From Alicyclobacillus tolerans (GTDB taxonomy: Bacteria > Bacillota > Bacilli > Alicyclobacillales > Alicyclobacillaceae), in the NCBI RefSeq assembly GCF_001447355.1, contig NZ_JXBW01000010.1:29860-93859 (forward strand): 64,000 bases of DNA, read 5' to 3'. How positions within the stretch are numbered: the first letter of the stretch is position 1; each line of letters begins with the position of its first letter. Below, piece by piece: positions 35,654-43,888 of this stretch. The notes beneath the pieces are model-generated. The model was not told the origin of the DNA, did no database searches, and saw only the letters and a program-made list of their open reading frames with translations. Position numbers and translations under genes: made by a program.

Positions 35654-35680
35654 ATTATACGAGTGCAAGAAAAGAGTCAA
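35654..35680 (-). promoter_or_regulatory. Promoter of tracrRNA and probably cas9
   Basis: On the minus strand TTGACT (35680-35675) and TATAAT (35659-35654) are 15 bases apart (16 if read as CTTGAC). Transcription would start near 35646, just before the anti-repeat. No other promoter fits between the tracrRNA terminator and cas9. Confidence 0.75.
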
Positions 35681-35765
35681 GCATATTCTTTGTACTTCCA
35701 CTCGCTCCATTACATTGAATCTTTCGCCGCGTGCGAGCAAGTTCGCCAACATGCCCCACAAACCA

Positions 35766-38399
35766 CTACACACCCCTCGCTTCTACATGTTCGCACATCG
35801 GCCTACCCGACCAATCGCGCCAACATCCCGTCAGCGGATCGATACTCCCCAAACGCAACCATCCCCCCGCCACTTTGCGATGAAACGCGCGATCCGTCGC
35901 CAAAAGTTGCTCGACCGCCGTATCCGGTGCCTCAATGACCACCCATAGACGTAACGGTGCGTGAAAAAGTGCTCTATCCCCGCTCGCCACGGATTGCCAC
36001 GGCAAGCCTGCCAACAAATCACCACCATTGCCCTGCATAACGCCAAGGCCACTGGTAACCGTCTGCGTCGTCTTGCTACCACTACCATAGACATCTGGGG
36101 CAACGGTAGAAGCGTAATACTGCAAATTAATCCACTGCGCAACGGTCACAGGTCCAGCGATGATCGAGGCAAGGAGACTGCCATCACGATCCGATTGCCA
36201 ATCGTAGCTATGCAGAAACACCTCGCCTTTCCACGACCACCCTTGCGTCAAAGCACGTCTCCCAATGATGAACGCGCGATTTCCAGCAAGCCCCCACTCC
36301 GGACGCACTTCACTCCAATCGCGCGCACGCCGAATTGCACTGTGCACCGGGTTCCGGACGCGTTCTACGCCCGGCAAGAGTCGCATGCGCTCTGCCGCCG
36401 TCGTCCATTGCGCTCGCTTAGCGGCAGTTTGTAGAAGTCCCCACGCCTCCTTCGCTGCGCCCTTTAGCTCTGGCATCTCGATGCAAACCAATTCATCGGT
36501 GGTGGTGACATGCTCCGCCGCGACAAACACGGTATCCTCAGGAATCGATACGCCAAATCGTGTTGCCATCACGTTTCGTACATCGCGGCGGTTGCAGATG
36601 GCCGCAAACACTCGAGCATTCCAGCGTCCGGCTGCTCCCCCGCAAGCGCCACAGTCCAAAGCGGCCGCGTGCGCATTGTTGGCGCTGGAACTTTCGTGTC
36701 CGCACACCACGACGAGTGGCGCAAACTCCGTCAGCCCAATGCTGCGCAAAAGCCCACCTGCAATCTCGGCCATTTGCGCGACGGTCAATCCGACAGGGAT
36801 ATCCGCTACTTCATCACCATCCTGAACTCGCTCCATGACCAGAGTGGTTCTGTCCGGAAACTGTTTGCTTGCCCAACGCTTGAACAAGCCCCCCGACGCG
36901 GACGGTGCAAGGGTACGAGCAAACGTGTACAAACCCAGCCATGGGCCGGACAATTCCGGCAGTGCCAACGAGGCTAACACATGTTGCTTGACCTTTTTAA
37001 AAACGTTTCCGATAAAACGCACGCCGTTCCTGTTTTGACGATACGTGCTGTCTGAATCGTCCATGAGTCTCTCTCTGACTTCAACGACTGGCGTTACAAT
37101 CGCCGGACAAGAAGGATGTGCATAGGAACCATCGAGACTGCGCGTTTTGATAGGGAGGTTAAAGAATCCTGCACAACCATAGGTCGCAAATGCCCCGAAC
37201 GTCTCCAGGTTTCGGCGAAATGGCTCCGAACGAACGTCGATGCAAAACAGTAGTTGCGCCACCACATCAGCCTTTGCTGCGGCTGGTATTTGCGTCTGAC
37301 ACGCCCCTACAATACGCTCTGCCTGGGTATCCTCCCAAGCTTCCAACCAGAGTTGCCAACGGTCCACGCGACGAAACCGATCCACGATGACAAGCAAATC
37401 CTTGCGCACACTCAACGGCAAATTGCGCCAAATGGATCGCGTCATGCCACCATGACGATGCAGTGCCGCCAAACTGTGAGCAACGCGTTTTGTGACGCCA
37501 TCATCCACTTGCACGGACGTCTCGCAGTCACGAAACTCACAGAAGGCCCATTCTAACGATAAGCGCACCGCTACATAGTCCACAACAAGGTCGATCTCGC
37601 GGCCTTCTTCGCGTCCTTGCCAACACAGCATGCCAACCCACCCCGGCAGCGCTGCAAGGTGCGCGCGTAGATAGCCAACAGCCTCATGCTCCGGCACATT
37701 CAGCATTTGTAGCGCCAACGCGGTGGCTTCGCCTGCATCGCCTGGCCAATCGGCCAGACGCCGCTTTTCTGCACGAGTTAAAGCCGGATCGCGCACAATC
37801 AAGTGGCGCCAGGCCCTGTAAAATCCTTCTTGCCTACCTGGCAACGCCCAGCCTGCCTGACCAGTATCCAAATACAACTTGCACCATTTGATGGTTTGCT
37901 GAGCGAGACGTGCGCGCGTGTATTCGTTGGTGTCGCTACGCAGGCTCACTCTATACGAATGTAGTGGCGCTTCTCCCCCTGCCACCACCTCGTTGGCTAA
38001 CGCCCACACGTACTCAGGCACATCGGAATCGCGTTCGTCTTCCCACATGAGTGCGCGAAAAACAGGCTGGAGTCGCGACTGAAGCGATGCCGCCACATGC
38101 TCATCCAGCCAGGCGCAAAGCCTCTGTTCCAATCTATGCAACGCAATATCGCCATGGTCGACAGCGGATCGAATCACAGAAAGCGAAGGAAACAGATGTA
38201 CATCCTGAATGTCCGCGAGCAGTGTCAATGCATCGGCGAACGCCAAGCGCTCCAAATGTGGCCACGGATGGCGCGCGACAAAGACCGACAATGGCCATTG
38301 TGGAGCGGTGACATCCATGGCTTGCCGAACCCAGTCGATCACGCGATTGCTGTCCTGCGTCAAGATGGCGTCTTGCTTGACTGCATGATTAGGTCTCAC
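35766..38399 (-). CDS. dabA: Inorganic carbon uptake protein DabA (MpsB, DUF2309)
   Basis: 877 residues, cytoplasmic beta-carbonic-anhydrase-like subunit of the DAB/MpsAB CO2/bicarbonate accumulation complex. Zinc-site residues are visible: C386 and D388 in FCIDVRSEPFRR, H568 in VCGHESSSANNAH and C583 in LDCGACGG. GTG start at 38399 overlaps the dabB stop (GTGA), so translation is coupled. The complex uses ion flow through DabB to drive vectorial CO2 hydration and supplies bicarbonate for anaplerotic carboxylation in heterotrophs, important at acid pH where bicarbonate is scarce. Confidence 0.95.
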   Translation of the reverse strand: MRPNHAVKQDAILTQDSNRVIDWVRQAMDVTAPQWPLSVFVARHPWPHLERLAFADALTLLADIQDVHLFPSLSVIRSAVDHGDIALHRLEQRLCAWLDEHVAASLQSRLQPVFRALMWEDERDSDVPEYVWALANEVVAGGEAPLHSYRVSLRSDTNEYTRARLAQQTIKWCKLYLDTGQAGWALPGRQEGFYRAWRHLIVRDPALTRAEKRRLADWPGDAGEATALALQMLNVPEHEAVGYLRAHLAALPGWVGMLCWQGREEGREIDLVVDYVAVRLSLEWAFCEFRDCETSVQVDDGVTKRVAHSLAALHRHGGMTRSIWRNLPLSVRKDLLVIVDRFRRVDRWQLWLEAWEDTQAERIVGACQTQIPAAAKADVVAQLLFCIDVRSEPFRRNLETFGAFATYGCAGFFNLPIKTRSLDGSYAHPSCPAIVTPVVEVRERLMDDSDSTYRQNRNGVRFIGNVFKKVKQHVLASLALPELSGPWLGLYTFARTLAPSASGGLFKRWASKQFPDRTTLVMERVQDGDEVADIPVGLTVAQMAEIAGGLLRSIGLTEFAPLVVVCGHESSSANNAHAAALDCGACGGAAGRWNARVFAAICNRRDVRNVMATRFGVSIPEDTVFVAAEHVTTTDELVCIEMPELKGAAKEAWGLLQTAAKRAQWTTAAERMRLLPGVERVRNPVHSAIRRARDWSEVRPEWGLAGNRAFIIGRRALTQGWSWKGEVFLHSYDWQSDRDGSLLASIIAGPVTVAQWINLQYYASTVAPDVYGSGSKTTQTVTSGLGVMQGNGGDLLAGLPWQSVASGDRALFHAPLRLWVVIEAPDTAVEQLLATDRAFHRKVAGGWLRLGSIDPLTGCWRDWSGRPMCEHVEARGV

Positions 38400-39925
38400 C
38401 GTAAGGCCGCCTCCTGTTCAAAGCGATGGAGATGATGCGGATGTGTCTCCATGGCAATGGGTCTCGGTTCACCAAGATGCACAAGCCAAAGATAGATACG
38501 GGTCACGATGCCGGCATCTGGCCTCGCCGTAATCAAAACACCAACCAGCCCGAGCATCGCCAACAAAGCAACGGCGGCAATCGGCCAGGCCATCGTTACG
38601 GCGTACGCTTGGATGCCGGGGGCTAGGTGGCGAACGGTGTGGGCAAGCCAGGCACGCAAACCCTCACTGATGACTGCAGCAATGAGCACCGTCGCCAGTC
38701 CCAGCCAGAGTCCTTCCTGCGTCCATCGCGCTTGCCTCGCAACCAATGACACCCCGGCTCCAAGCATCAGAGCACTCAGCGCACGCACCCACGCATGCGG
38801 ATCCACCGCAAAGTAGACGAGGGCAAACATCGCTCCGAATATCGCGGGCCACAGTGCAGATGAAGGCTTTGTGCTTCGCGGTCCGGCCAACGCTTGCTCC
38901 GGGCGGGGTAATGCATCGCCGGATCGGAGAAATAAAGTGGCCTTGAACAAACCGTGAAGAATCAAGTGGATCATCGCAGCATCGTAAGCCCCGATGGCAC
39001 ATTGCATAAGCATAAGTCCCATTTGCGCCATGGTTGATGCGATCAATTGCCGCTTGTAATCGACGTGAACCAGGAGGATGCCTGAACCTAAGCCTACGCT
39101 CAGCCAGGCAAGGACGAGCAGTACGCCATGGGGCCACGGCCCGCTTGCACTCAGCAAAGGCGCCCAGCGCGCGAGCAATAGTCCGCCGGCATTCACCACC
39201 CCGGCGTGCATGATGGCGGACACCGGTGTCGGTGTCACAGCAGATTCAAGCAACCAGCGACCGAACGGCCAACCGCCAGCTTGCACGATCGCCGCCAAAA
39301 CAAGCAACAACGCCACGCCCATGCGGACAACGGGCGGCAAGCGGTTCACGTGCGCCAGCGCGATCGCGATGTCCCCGCTGTGTGCGGCCAGGCCATACCA
39401 CAAACAGGCTATGGCCATCGCCATCGCGCTGATGGCCAAGCGGCTGATGGTAACTTTGGTCACAGCGCGCACAGGGGCACTTTCCCAAGCAAGGGCAATG
39501 AGTGCTACCAATCCGGCATCCATGGCGGCCCAAGACGCCACTTCCATCCACAACGTGCGACTCATCCATACGATGCTTGCCGCGCCAGTCGTCCAGGTCA
39601 GCCAACCGAAGTAACGTCCGTAGTGGCGATCGCCTTGTAAATAGCGAATGGCAAAGCGTTGAATCACCATGCCGAGCAGCGCGATGTAAAGCCCCATCAG
39701 CCACCCCGTTCCGTCCGTTCGCCATGGTCCCATGGTGATGCCAATCGCCCGCAGCAGCAGACCAGCCACTGCTGCCAACACAGGCAGTAGAAGTGCAGCC
39801 GCATGCCAGCGAACGAAGCCAATTTTTTTGTCCATGCACGCTGTCATGAGTCCTGTCGAACCCGCGATCACCCACGTACCCAACCAAATGGGCAACATCC
39901 ATTGCTGCATGTCATGAATGAACAT
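38396..39925 (-). CDS. dabB: Inorganic carbon uptake membrane protein DabB (MpsA)
   Basis: 509 residues, NuoL/MrpA-like proton-conducting membrane protein with about 13 hydrophobic segments. AIVQAGGWPFGRWLLESAVTP, PVSAIMHAGVVNAGG and HLILHGLFKATLFL are the conserved antiporter-fold helices with buried Lys/His residues. Partner of DabA. ATG 39925 with GAGGAGA upstream; the longer frame is non-coding leader. Preceded by a terminator hairpin at 39973-40044 and the mpsC-type gene. Confidence 0.94.
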   Translation of the reverse strand: MFIHDMQQWMLPIWLGTWVIAGSTGLMTACMDKKIGFVRWHAAALLLPVLAAVAGLLLRAIGITMGPWRTDGTGWLMGLYIALLGMVIQRFAIRYLQGDRHYGRYFGWLTWTTGAASIVWMSRTLWMEVASWAAMDAGLVALIALAWESAPVRAVTKVTISRLAISAMAMAIACLWYGLAAHSGDIAIALAHVNRLPPVVRMGVALLLVLAAIVQAGGWPFGRWLLESAVTPTPVSAIMHAGVVNAGGLLLARWAPLLSASGPWPHGVLLVLAWLSVGLGSGILLVHVDYKRQLIASTMAQMGLMLMQCAIGAYDAAMIHLILHGLFKATLFLRSGDALPRPEQALAGPRSTKPSSALWPAIFGAMFALVYFAVDPHAWVRALSALMLGAGVSLVARQARWTQEGLWLGLATVLIAAVISEGLRAWLAHTVRHLAPGIQAYAVTMAWPIAAVALLAMLGLVGVLITARPDAGIVTRIYLWLVHLGEPRPIAMETHPHHLHRFEQEAALR

Positions 39926-40172
39926 TGTTGTCTCCTCTCTCGACGATATCGGCTTCCCCCAGCACAAAACACAAAAACCGGCGTGCCCCATACAGTCACA
40001 GACATCAACTTGCGCCGATGCTGGCTGTACAGAGTCACGCCGGTTTTTCAGGCACCACCATCCGTGGTGTCGAACTCCCATGCGCCCTTGACAGTTCCGA
40101 CTGCCGTCCGCCACCGACTTTCGTCAGCGCGATCCAGCCTCCGAGTGTGTCCAGGTATATGTGTAAAAATGG
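39926..40172 (-). promoter_or_regulatory. Structured leader of dabB
   Basis: 247 bases between the DUF2294 gene and dabB with no frame of their own. On the minus strand the RNA contains an ACCAC/GTGGT hairpin (40072-40056 region) and then a large hairpin closed by ACCGGCGTG/CACGCCGGT (40044-39977) with internal pairs CTGTACAG region and GCATC/GATGT, followed by TTTTTGTGTTTTG. It matches no riboswitch class I know. It may be a plain intercistronic terminator, bidirectional since TTTTT follows on the plus side as well, or an attenuator. Confidence 0.5.
39973..40049 (-). terminator. Large-loop terminator upstream of dabB
   Basis: ACCGGCGTG and CACGCCGGT, nine perfect pairs, enclose a 50-base structured loop. 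T-rich tracts follow on both strands. Confidence 0.7.
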
Positions 40173-40526
40173 TCAATCTGTTGTGACTAACTTCTTTTCC
40201 AAATCCTCAGATAACCGAAATACCATGATACGTTCGCCTGTGCGCGTACTCAAATCGGTGAAAAAGCTCGTCACCTCTTCACCTGTAATGCGGCGGACAA
40301 GATCTTTCAACTCATCTATCCCCGACTCGACCAAACTGGTGCGGGTGCGTTTGATGGAAAGCATGCCATCGCGCGTCTCGCACAAAGCATACTCTGCCGT
40401 TGAAAGAATGCCACGCAAAGACACGATAATCATGTCGCGCAAAATATCTGTTTTGACCGACACAGACCCACGCCCGAGGTAGTCCTTCTCCCATTTTGTG
40501 AGAGCGTTGCTAAGTTCAGATTCCAT
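40173..40526 (-). CDS. mpsC: DUF2294 protein, MpsC-like
   Basis: 117 residues from ATG 40526 (GAAGGGC upstream). Matches DUF2294: VKTDILRDMIIVSLRGILSTAE, LVESGIDELKDLVRRITGEEV and TGERIMVFRLSEDL. In Staphylococcus aureus the mpsABC locus joins a NuoL-like MpsA (DabB), DUF2309 MpsB (DabA) and a DUF2294 MpsC. The same three genes lie here in a row, in order C-A-B, so an accessory or regulatory role in bicarbonate uptake is likely; MpsC function itself is not established. Its stop is followed by the dabB leader. Confidence 0.85.
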   Translation of the reverse strand: MESELSNALTKWEKDYLGRGSVSVKTDILRDMIIVSLRGILSTAEYALCETRDGMLSIKRTRTSLVESGIDELKDLVRRITGEEVTSFFTDLSTRTGERIMVFRLSEDLEKKLVTTD

Positions 40527-40718
40527 GCAGCCCTTCAGCTTTGCCACTGCTGCGTTCTCTCCTTCGGCCGCGAACGCCGCACGGCCTCGCTACAGGTCAA
40601 GAGTCATTGTAGCAACAAATGGCCTCCTCGGGCAAGTGTACGCGATGAAGCATCCATCTTGCACTTTATATGTTCCGTTCGATCCGCCAATTCAGGGAAC
40701 AAAACGTCGCCCAACCGT

Positions 40719-43301
40719 TTAACGAAACTGATAGGTTGTCGGCAAACCTTGGCCGACGAACACCGTGTACATAGCGGTGTGCTTCGGATCGACTACGGGT
40801 CCGAGCGAAACTTCGCCTGCAGCAAAATCCTTTGCATAAATTTCGTAGGTCTCCCCCACGTCATTGCTCAACGTTTCACCGGTGTCGACGAAAGGTTTCA
40901 GCCAAGTGGGCTTCTTCGCCGTAGCGTCGTAAGCCACATAGACTGTGGCATCTTGATGTAAGTCAAATGACAGTCCTGATCTGGAGCCAGCCGTGGTTTG
41001 CAGAAACGGATCGCCAATCAAATAGGGTGGCACCCACGTAAATGTATACGGCCGATTGTTATACTGCTGCGCGTCAACCTGTAGACCCTCAGGGCTAACA
41101 ACACCACCGCCGCTCACATTCGTGATGTGATATCCAGAAATGTACAACGGAGATTCAGGATAGTTCATGATGGTTACGTCCTTGATCTGGCCCATGAAGC
41201 TAGCATCAGTTGTTCCGCCCACCGCCATGCTGCTCGCAATGGCCACTGGATTGACCTGTGGTGAAGCAACCGTCGGATCGCCATCGACCGTCGTCGCCGG
41301 TGCGACCGTGGTTGATGCAACCAGTGAGCCGTCGATGTACAGATTGGCATCCCCCGCATTGTCCCACGTGGCCGTGACCTGGTGCCAAAGCCCGTCGTGA
41401 TACGCCTGCGGGCTGACCAAGTCAACCGATTGTGAACCTGCGTGCATTTGAAACTCCACGCGATGATCGGCATTGAAGAACACGCCCACGCCGTTGCCAT
41501 TTGTACCTTCGCCAGTGACAATGGGCATATTCACGCCTGTATCTGCCGACGATGCAAACGAAGCCGAGATGGTTCCCCCAACATTGGTGACAAGGTTTCC
41601 AGGGAGCGCGATGGGCTGTGTACCCGTTGCGAAGGTCGCGGCACTCGGCAAGATGCCTTGGAATGTGAGATCCTGTATGGTATTCACGCCATCAAACATC
41701 GGCACGCCATTGATGGATACGTTGTCCATCTTGACGCCTTCCACGTTCTCAGCCTGAATACCACTTCCAGCTCCGTTGATGGCAACGTTATGAAAGGCAA
41801 TGTTTTGTATCGGCAATTCCGCAAGTCCGCTGAAATACATCGCCTGCTTTGCACCGTTTACCGTGATATTGTCAAAATTTAAATTCCGTATCGCCGGGGT
41901 AGCATCGGTCACCGGACCAGGCGGTAAAGCCGATCCATTCGACGCGTAGTTTTCATCGATGATGAACGCCTGCGCCTGGATGTTGCTCATGCTAACGTGA
42001 TCGAATGTGATATTCTGCACAATTCCGCCCCGTCCTCGCAGCGTTTTGATGCGAAGCCCCGCATTGGTGCCATCGAAGTCACAGTTTTCAACGAGGACAT
42101 TTTGCACACCCCCTGACATCTCGCTGCCAATGGAGACACCATGCCCATTTAACATATGACAATTGCGAACGACGATATTTTGGCTTGGGATCCCGATTCT
42201 GCGCCCCTCTGCATCCTTGCCCGATTTAATGGCAATGTCGTCATCGCCTACGCTGAACGTGTCATCGATGATTTGCATGCCGTTGACCGAATCAGGATCA
42301 ACGCCATCCGTATTATCCGATGTGGGCGGATTCACGATATGCACATCCGCCAAGGTCACGTGATCGCAATAAACGGGGTGAATCGTCCAGGATGGTGAAT
42401 TTTGCACTGTGACGCCTTGGATTAGGATGTTCTGAGAGTGAAGAAATTCGATGAGGCTCGGCCGCGCATAGGGCAGTCCTTGACTGTAGTTGGGCGATTG
42501 AACAAGTGACACCGCCGGATCGGAAAGTGGCTCTTTATATTGTTTTGACCACCAGTTTCCATACGTGTTGCCAGCGTTATCGTGAATCGGCGTCTCACCA
42601 TTGCCGTCGATCACGCCTTCACCTGTGATGGTCACGTTTCGAACGTTGTCACCAGTAATCAGGCTCATATAGCGATACATCTCAGTGCCTTCCCAGCGGC
42701 TCCATATCGGTTTATAGGCATCGATATTACTGCTACCCAATAGTGTTGCACCCTTGGCTAGGTAGAGTGTCATATCGCTCTTTAATTGCAGTGGTGCGGT
42801 GTAATACGTTCCGGCTGGCACGTAAAGAGTACCGCCTTTTGGGACCGCGTCAATGGCGCGTTGCAGGGCACGTGTGTCATCCGACTTGCCATCGCCAATC
42901 GCGCCAAACTGTTTGACATTCACCATCTTGCCTTGCGCGAGTGTTTTCACGACAATGGCGGCACTTGGCTTCGAAACATCACCTGATCCAGTGATTGTTG
43001 CAACCTGAAACGAATAGGTGTGGTTCGGTTGCAAATCTGAGACGGTAAAGTTCGAATCAGCTACGCGTCCGATTCGCGATCCATTTTCGTACACTGCATA
43101 GGTAACTCCGGCATTGTACTCAGGCTGCCAGATCAGGTCGACGAGTGACGATGTGACCGCATAAGACTGCAATCCAACGGGAGCACTGACGAGCTTTGAT
43201 GGAGTATCCGCCAAAACCATGGCTGGTGCCAGACCCAGCACCACAGATGCGCTCATAAGCGCCCCCATAACCCGCATGTGCTTGCGCTGCAACCGTTTCA
43301 C
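40719..43301 (-). CDS. Secreted GH28 polygalacturonase-like pectinase
   Basis: 860 residues from GTG 43301 (GGGGGAG six bases upstream). Residues ~1-31 are a signal peptide ending AMVLA. Then a fibronectin type III domain (~40-120), a right-handed beta-helix with the GH28 acids NTDG (D332), GDDD (D353/D354) and GHG (H387), a LamG-like jelly roll (~565-715, NADHRVEFQMH, DGLWHQVTATWD, LYIDGSLV) and a C-terminal domain of unknown fold. It should cut homogalacturonan outside the cell; exo- versus endo-action is unclear. It stands alone with about 190 featureless bases behind it. Confidence 0.9.
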   Translation of the reverse strand: MKRLQRKHMRVMGALMSASVVLGLAPAMVLADTPSKLVSAPVGLQSYAVTSSLVDLIWQPEYNAGVTYAVYENGSRIGRVADSNFTVSDLQPNHTYSFQVATITGSGDVSKPSAAIVVKTLAQGKMVNVKQFGAIGDGKSDDTRALQRAIDAVPKGGTLYVPAGTYYTAPLQLKSDMTLYLAKGATLLGSSNIDAYKPIWSRWEGTEMYRYMSLITGDNVRNVTITGEGVIDGNGETPIHDNAGNTYGNWWSKQYKEPLSDPAVSLVQSPNYSQGLPYARPSLIEFLHSQNILIQGVTVQNSPSWTIHPVYCDHVTLADVHIVNPPTSDNTDGVDPDSVNGMQIIDDTFSVGDDDIAIKSGKDAEGRRIGIPSQNIVVRNCHMLNGHGVSIGSEMSGGVQNVLVENCDFDGTNAGLRIKTLRGRGGIVQNITFDHVSMSNIQAQAFIIDENYASNGSALPPGPVTDATPAIRNLNFDNITVNGAKQAMYFSGLAELPIQNIAFHNVAINGAGSGIQAENVEGVKMDNVSINGVPMFDGVNTIQDLTFQGILPSAATFATGTQPIALPGNLVTNVGGTISASFASSADTGVNMPIVTGEGTNGNGVGVFFNADHRVEFQMHAGSQSVDLVSPQAYHDGLWHQVTATWDNAGDANLYIDGSLVASTTVAPATTVDGDPTVASPQVNPVAIASSMAVGGTTDASFMGQIKDVTIMNYPESPLYISGYHITNVSGGGVVSPEGLQVDAQQYNNRPYTFTWVPPYLIGDPFLQTTAGSRSGLSFDLHQDATVYVAYDATAKKPTWLKPFVDTGETLSNDVGETYEIYAKDFAAGEVSLGPVVDPKHTAMYTVFVGQGLPTTYQFR

Positions 43302-43613
43302 ATCCAACTCCCCCATTCATGGACGTCTGCGTCGCAATATGTTAGAAGCAATCGCTACTCACGGTTGTATCCCCCGTAATGTTAGCGTTTTCACATCACC
43401 CTTACACCAGGACCCAGCATCTTGTCAGTGCCCAGCATCATATATACGACACCCAGGGCTTGATATGATATGTGAATTATCCTGTTAAAGTTTTGGGGCG
43501 ATATCGTTCATGTAGTTCCTCATGCCATGCTTAATGAAACCTCGTCCATGAAAGCCGAATAGAAGACAGATAAAGGACATTCAGTTCACCAACAACTTCT
43601 ACTCTCCAAGCAA

Positions 43614-43860
43614 GCAATCGTTTGCATTTAGAGTCTCCCGTGCTGCTTCTGTGGCTTGCCAGTAAGTACCCAATATGCGTTACAGCGAATCGGAACATAC
43701 GGAGTAGGCAATGCGCGCCATATACACCAAAATCGTTGTTGAAAGTTACAGTTGCTTGTACAAAGAAAACGTGGTCGTAGCCAATTGAACGCGCGAAATC
43801 AGTGTGGTGCAATGATGAAAACGTTTGCACTTGATGTTCTCTATTCTAAGCAAACGTTTG
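43614..43860. promoter_or_regulatory. LacI-family/CcpA-type operators upstream of the amylase
   Basis: Three related palindromes: GCAATCGTTTGC (43614-43625), GAAAACGTTTGC (43817-43828) and GCAAACGTTTGA (43850-43861). They match the CAAACGTTTG core bound by MalR or CcpA. The last two flank the expected promoter of the GH13 gene, whose start is 28 bases on. The 586-base gap from 43302 holds no convincing gene; an ORF at 43531-43830 on the minus strand lacks a ribosome binding site. Confidence 0.7.
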
Positions 43861-43888
43861 AACTTATTACGAGGAGTGTGAATCTACG

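Noticed and set aside
39926..40172. dabB leader as a T-box or known riboswitch
   Set aside because: No T-box sequence, and no core motif of the TPP, SAM, lysine, fluoride, glycine or guanidine classes was found.
43531..43830. 99-codon minus-strand frame before the amylase
   Set aside because: No ribosome binding site, no domain character, and it overlaps the operator region.
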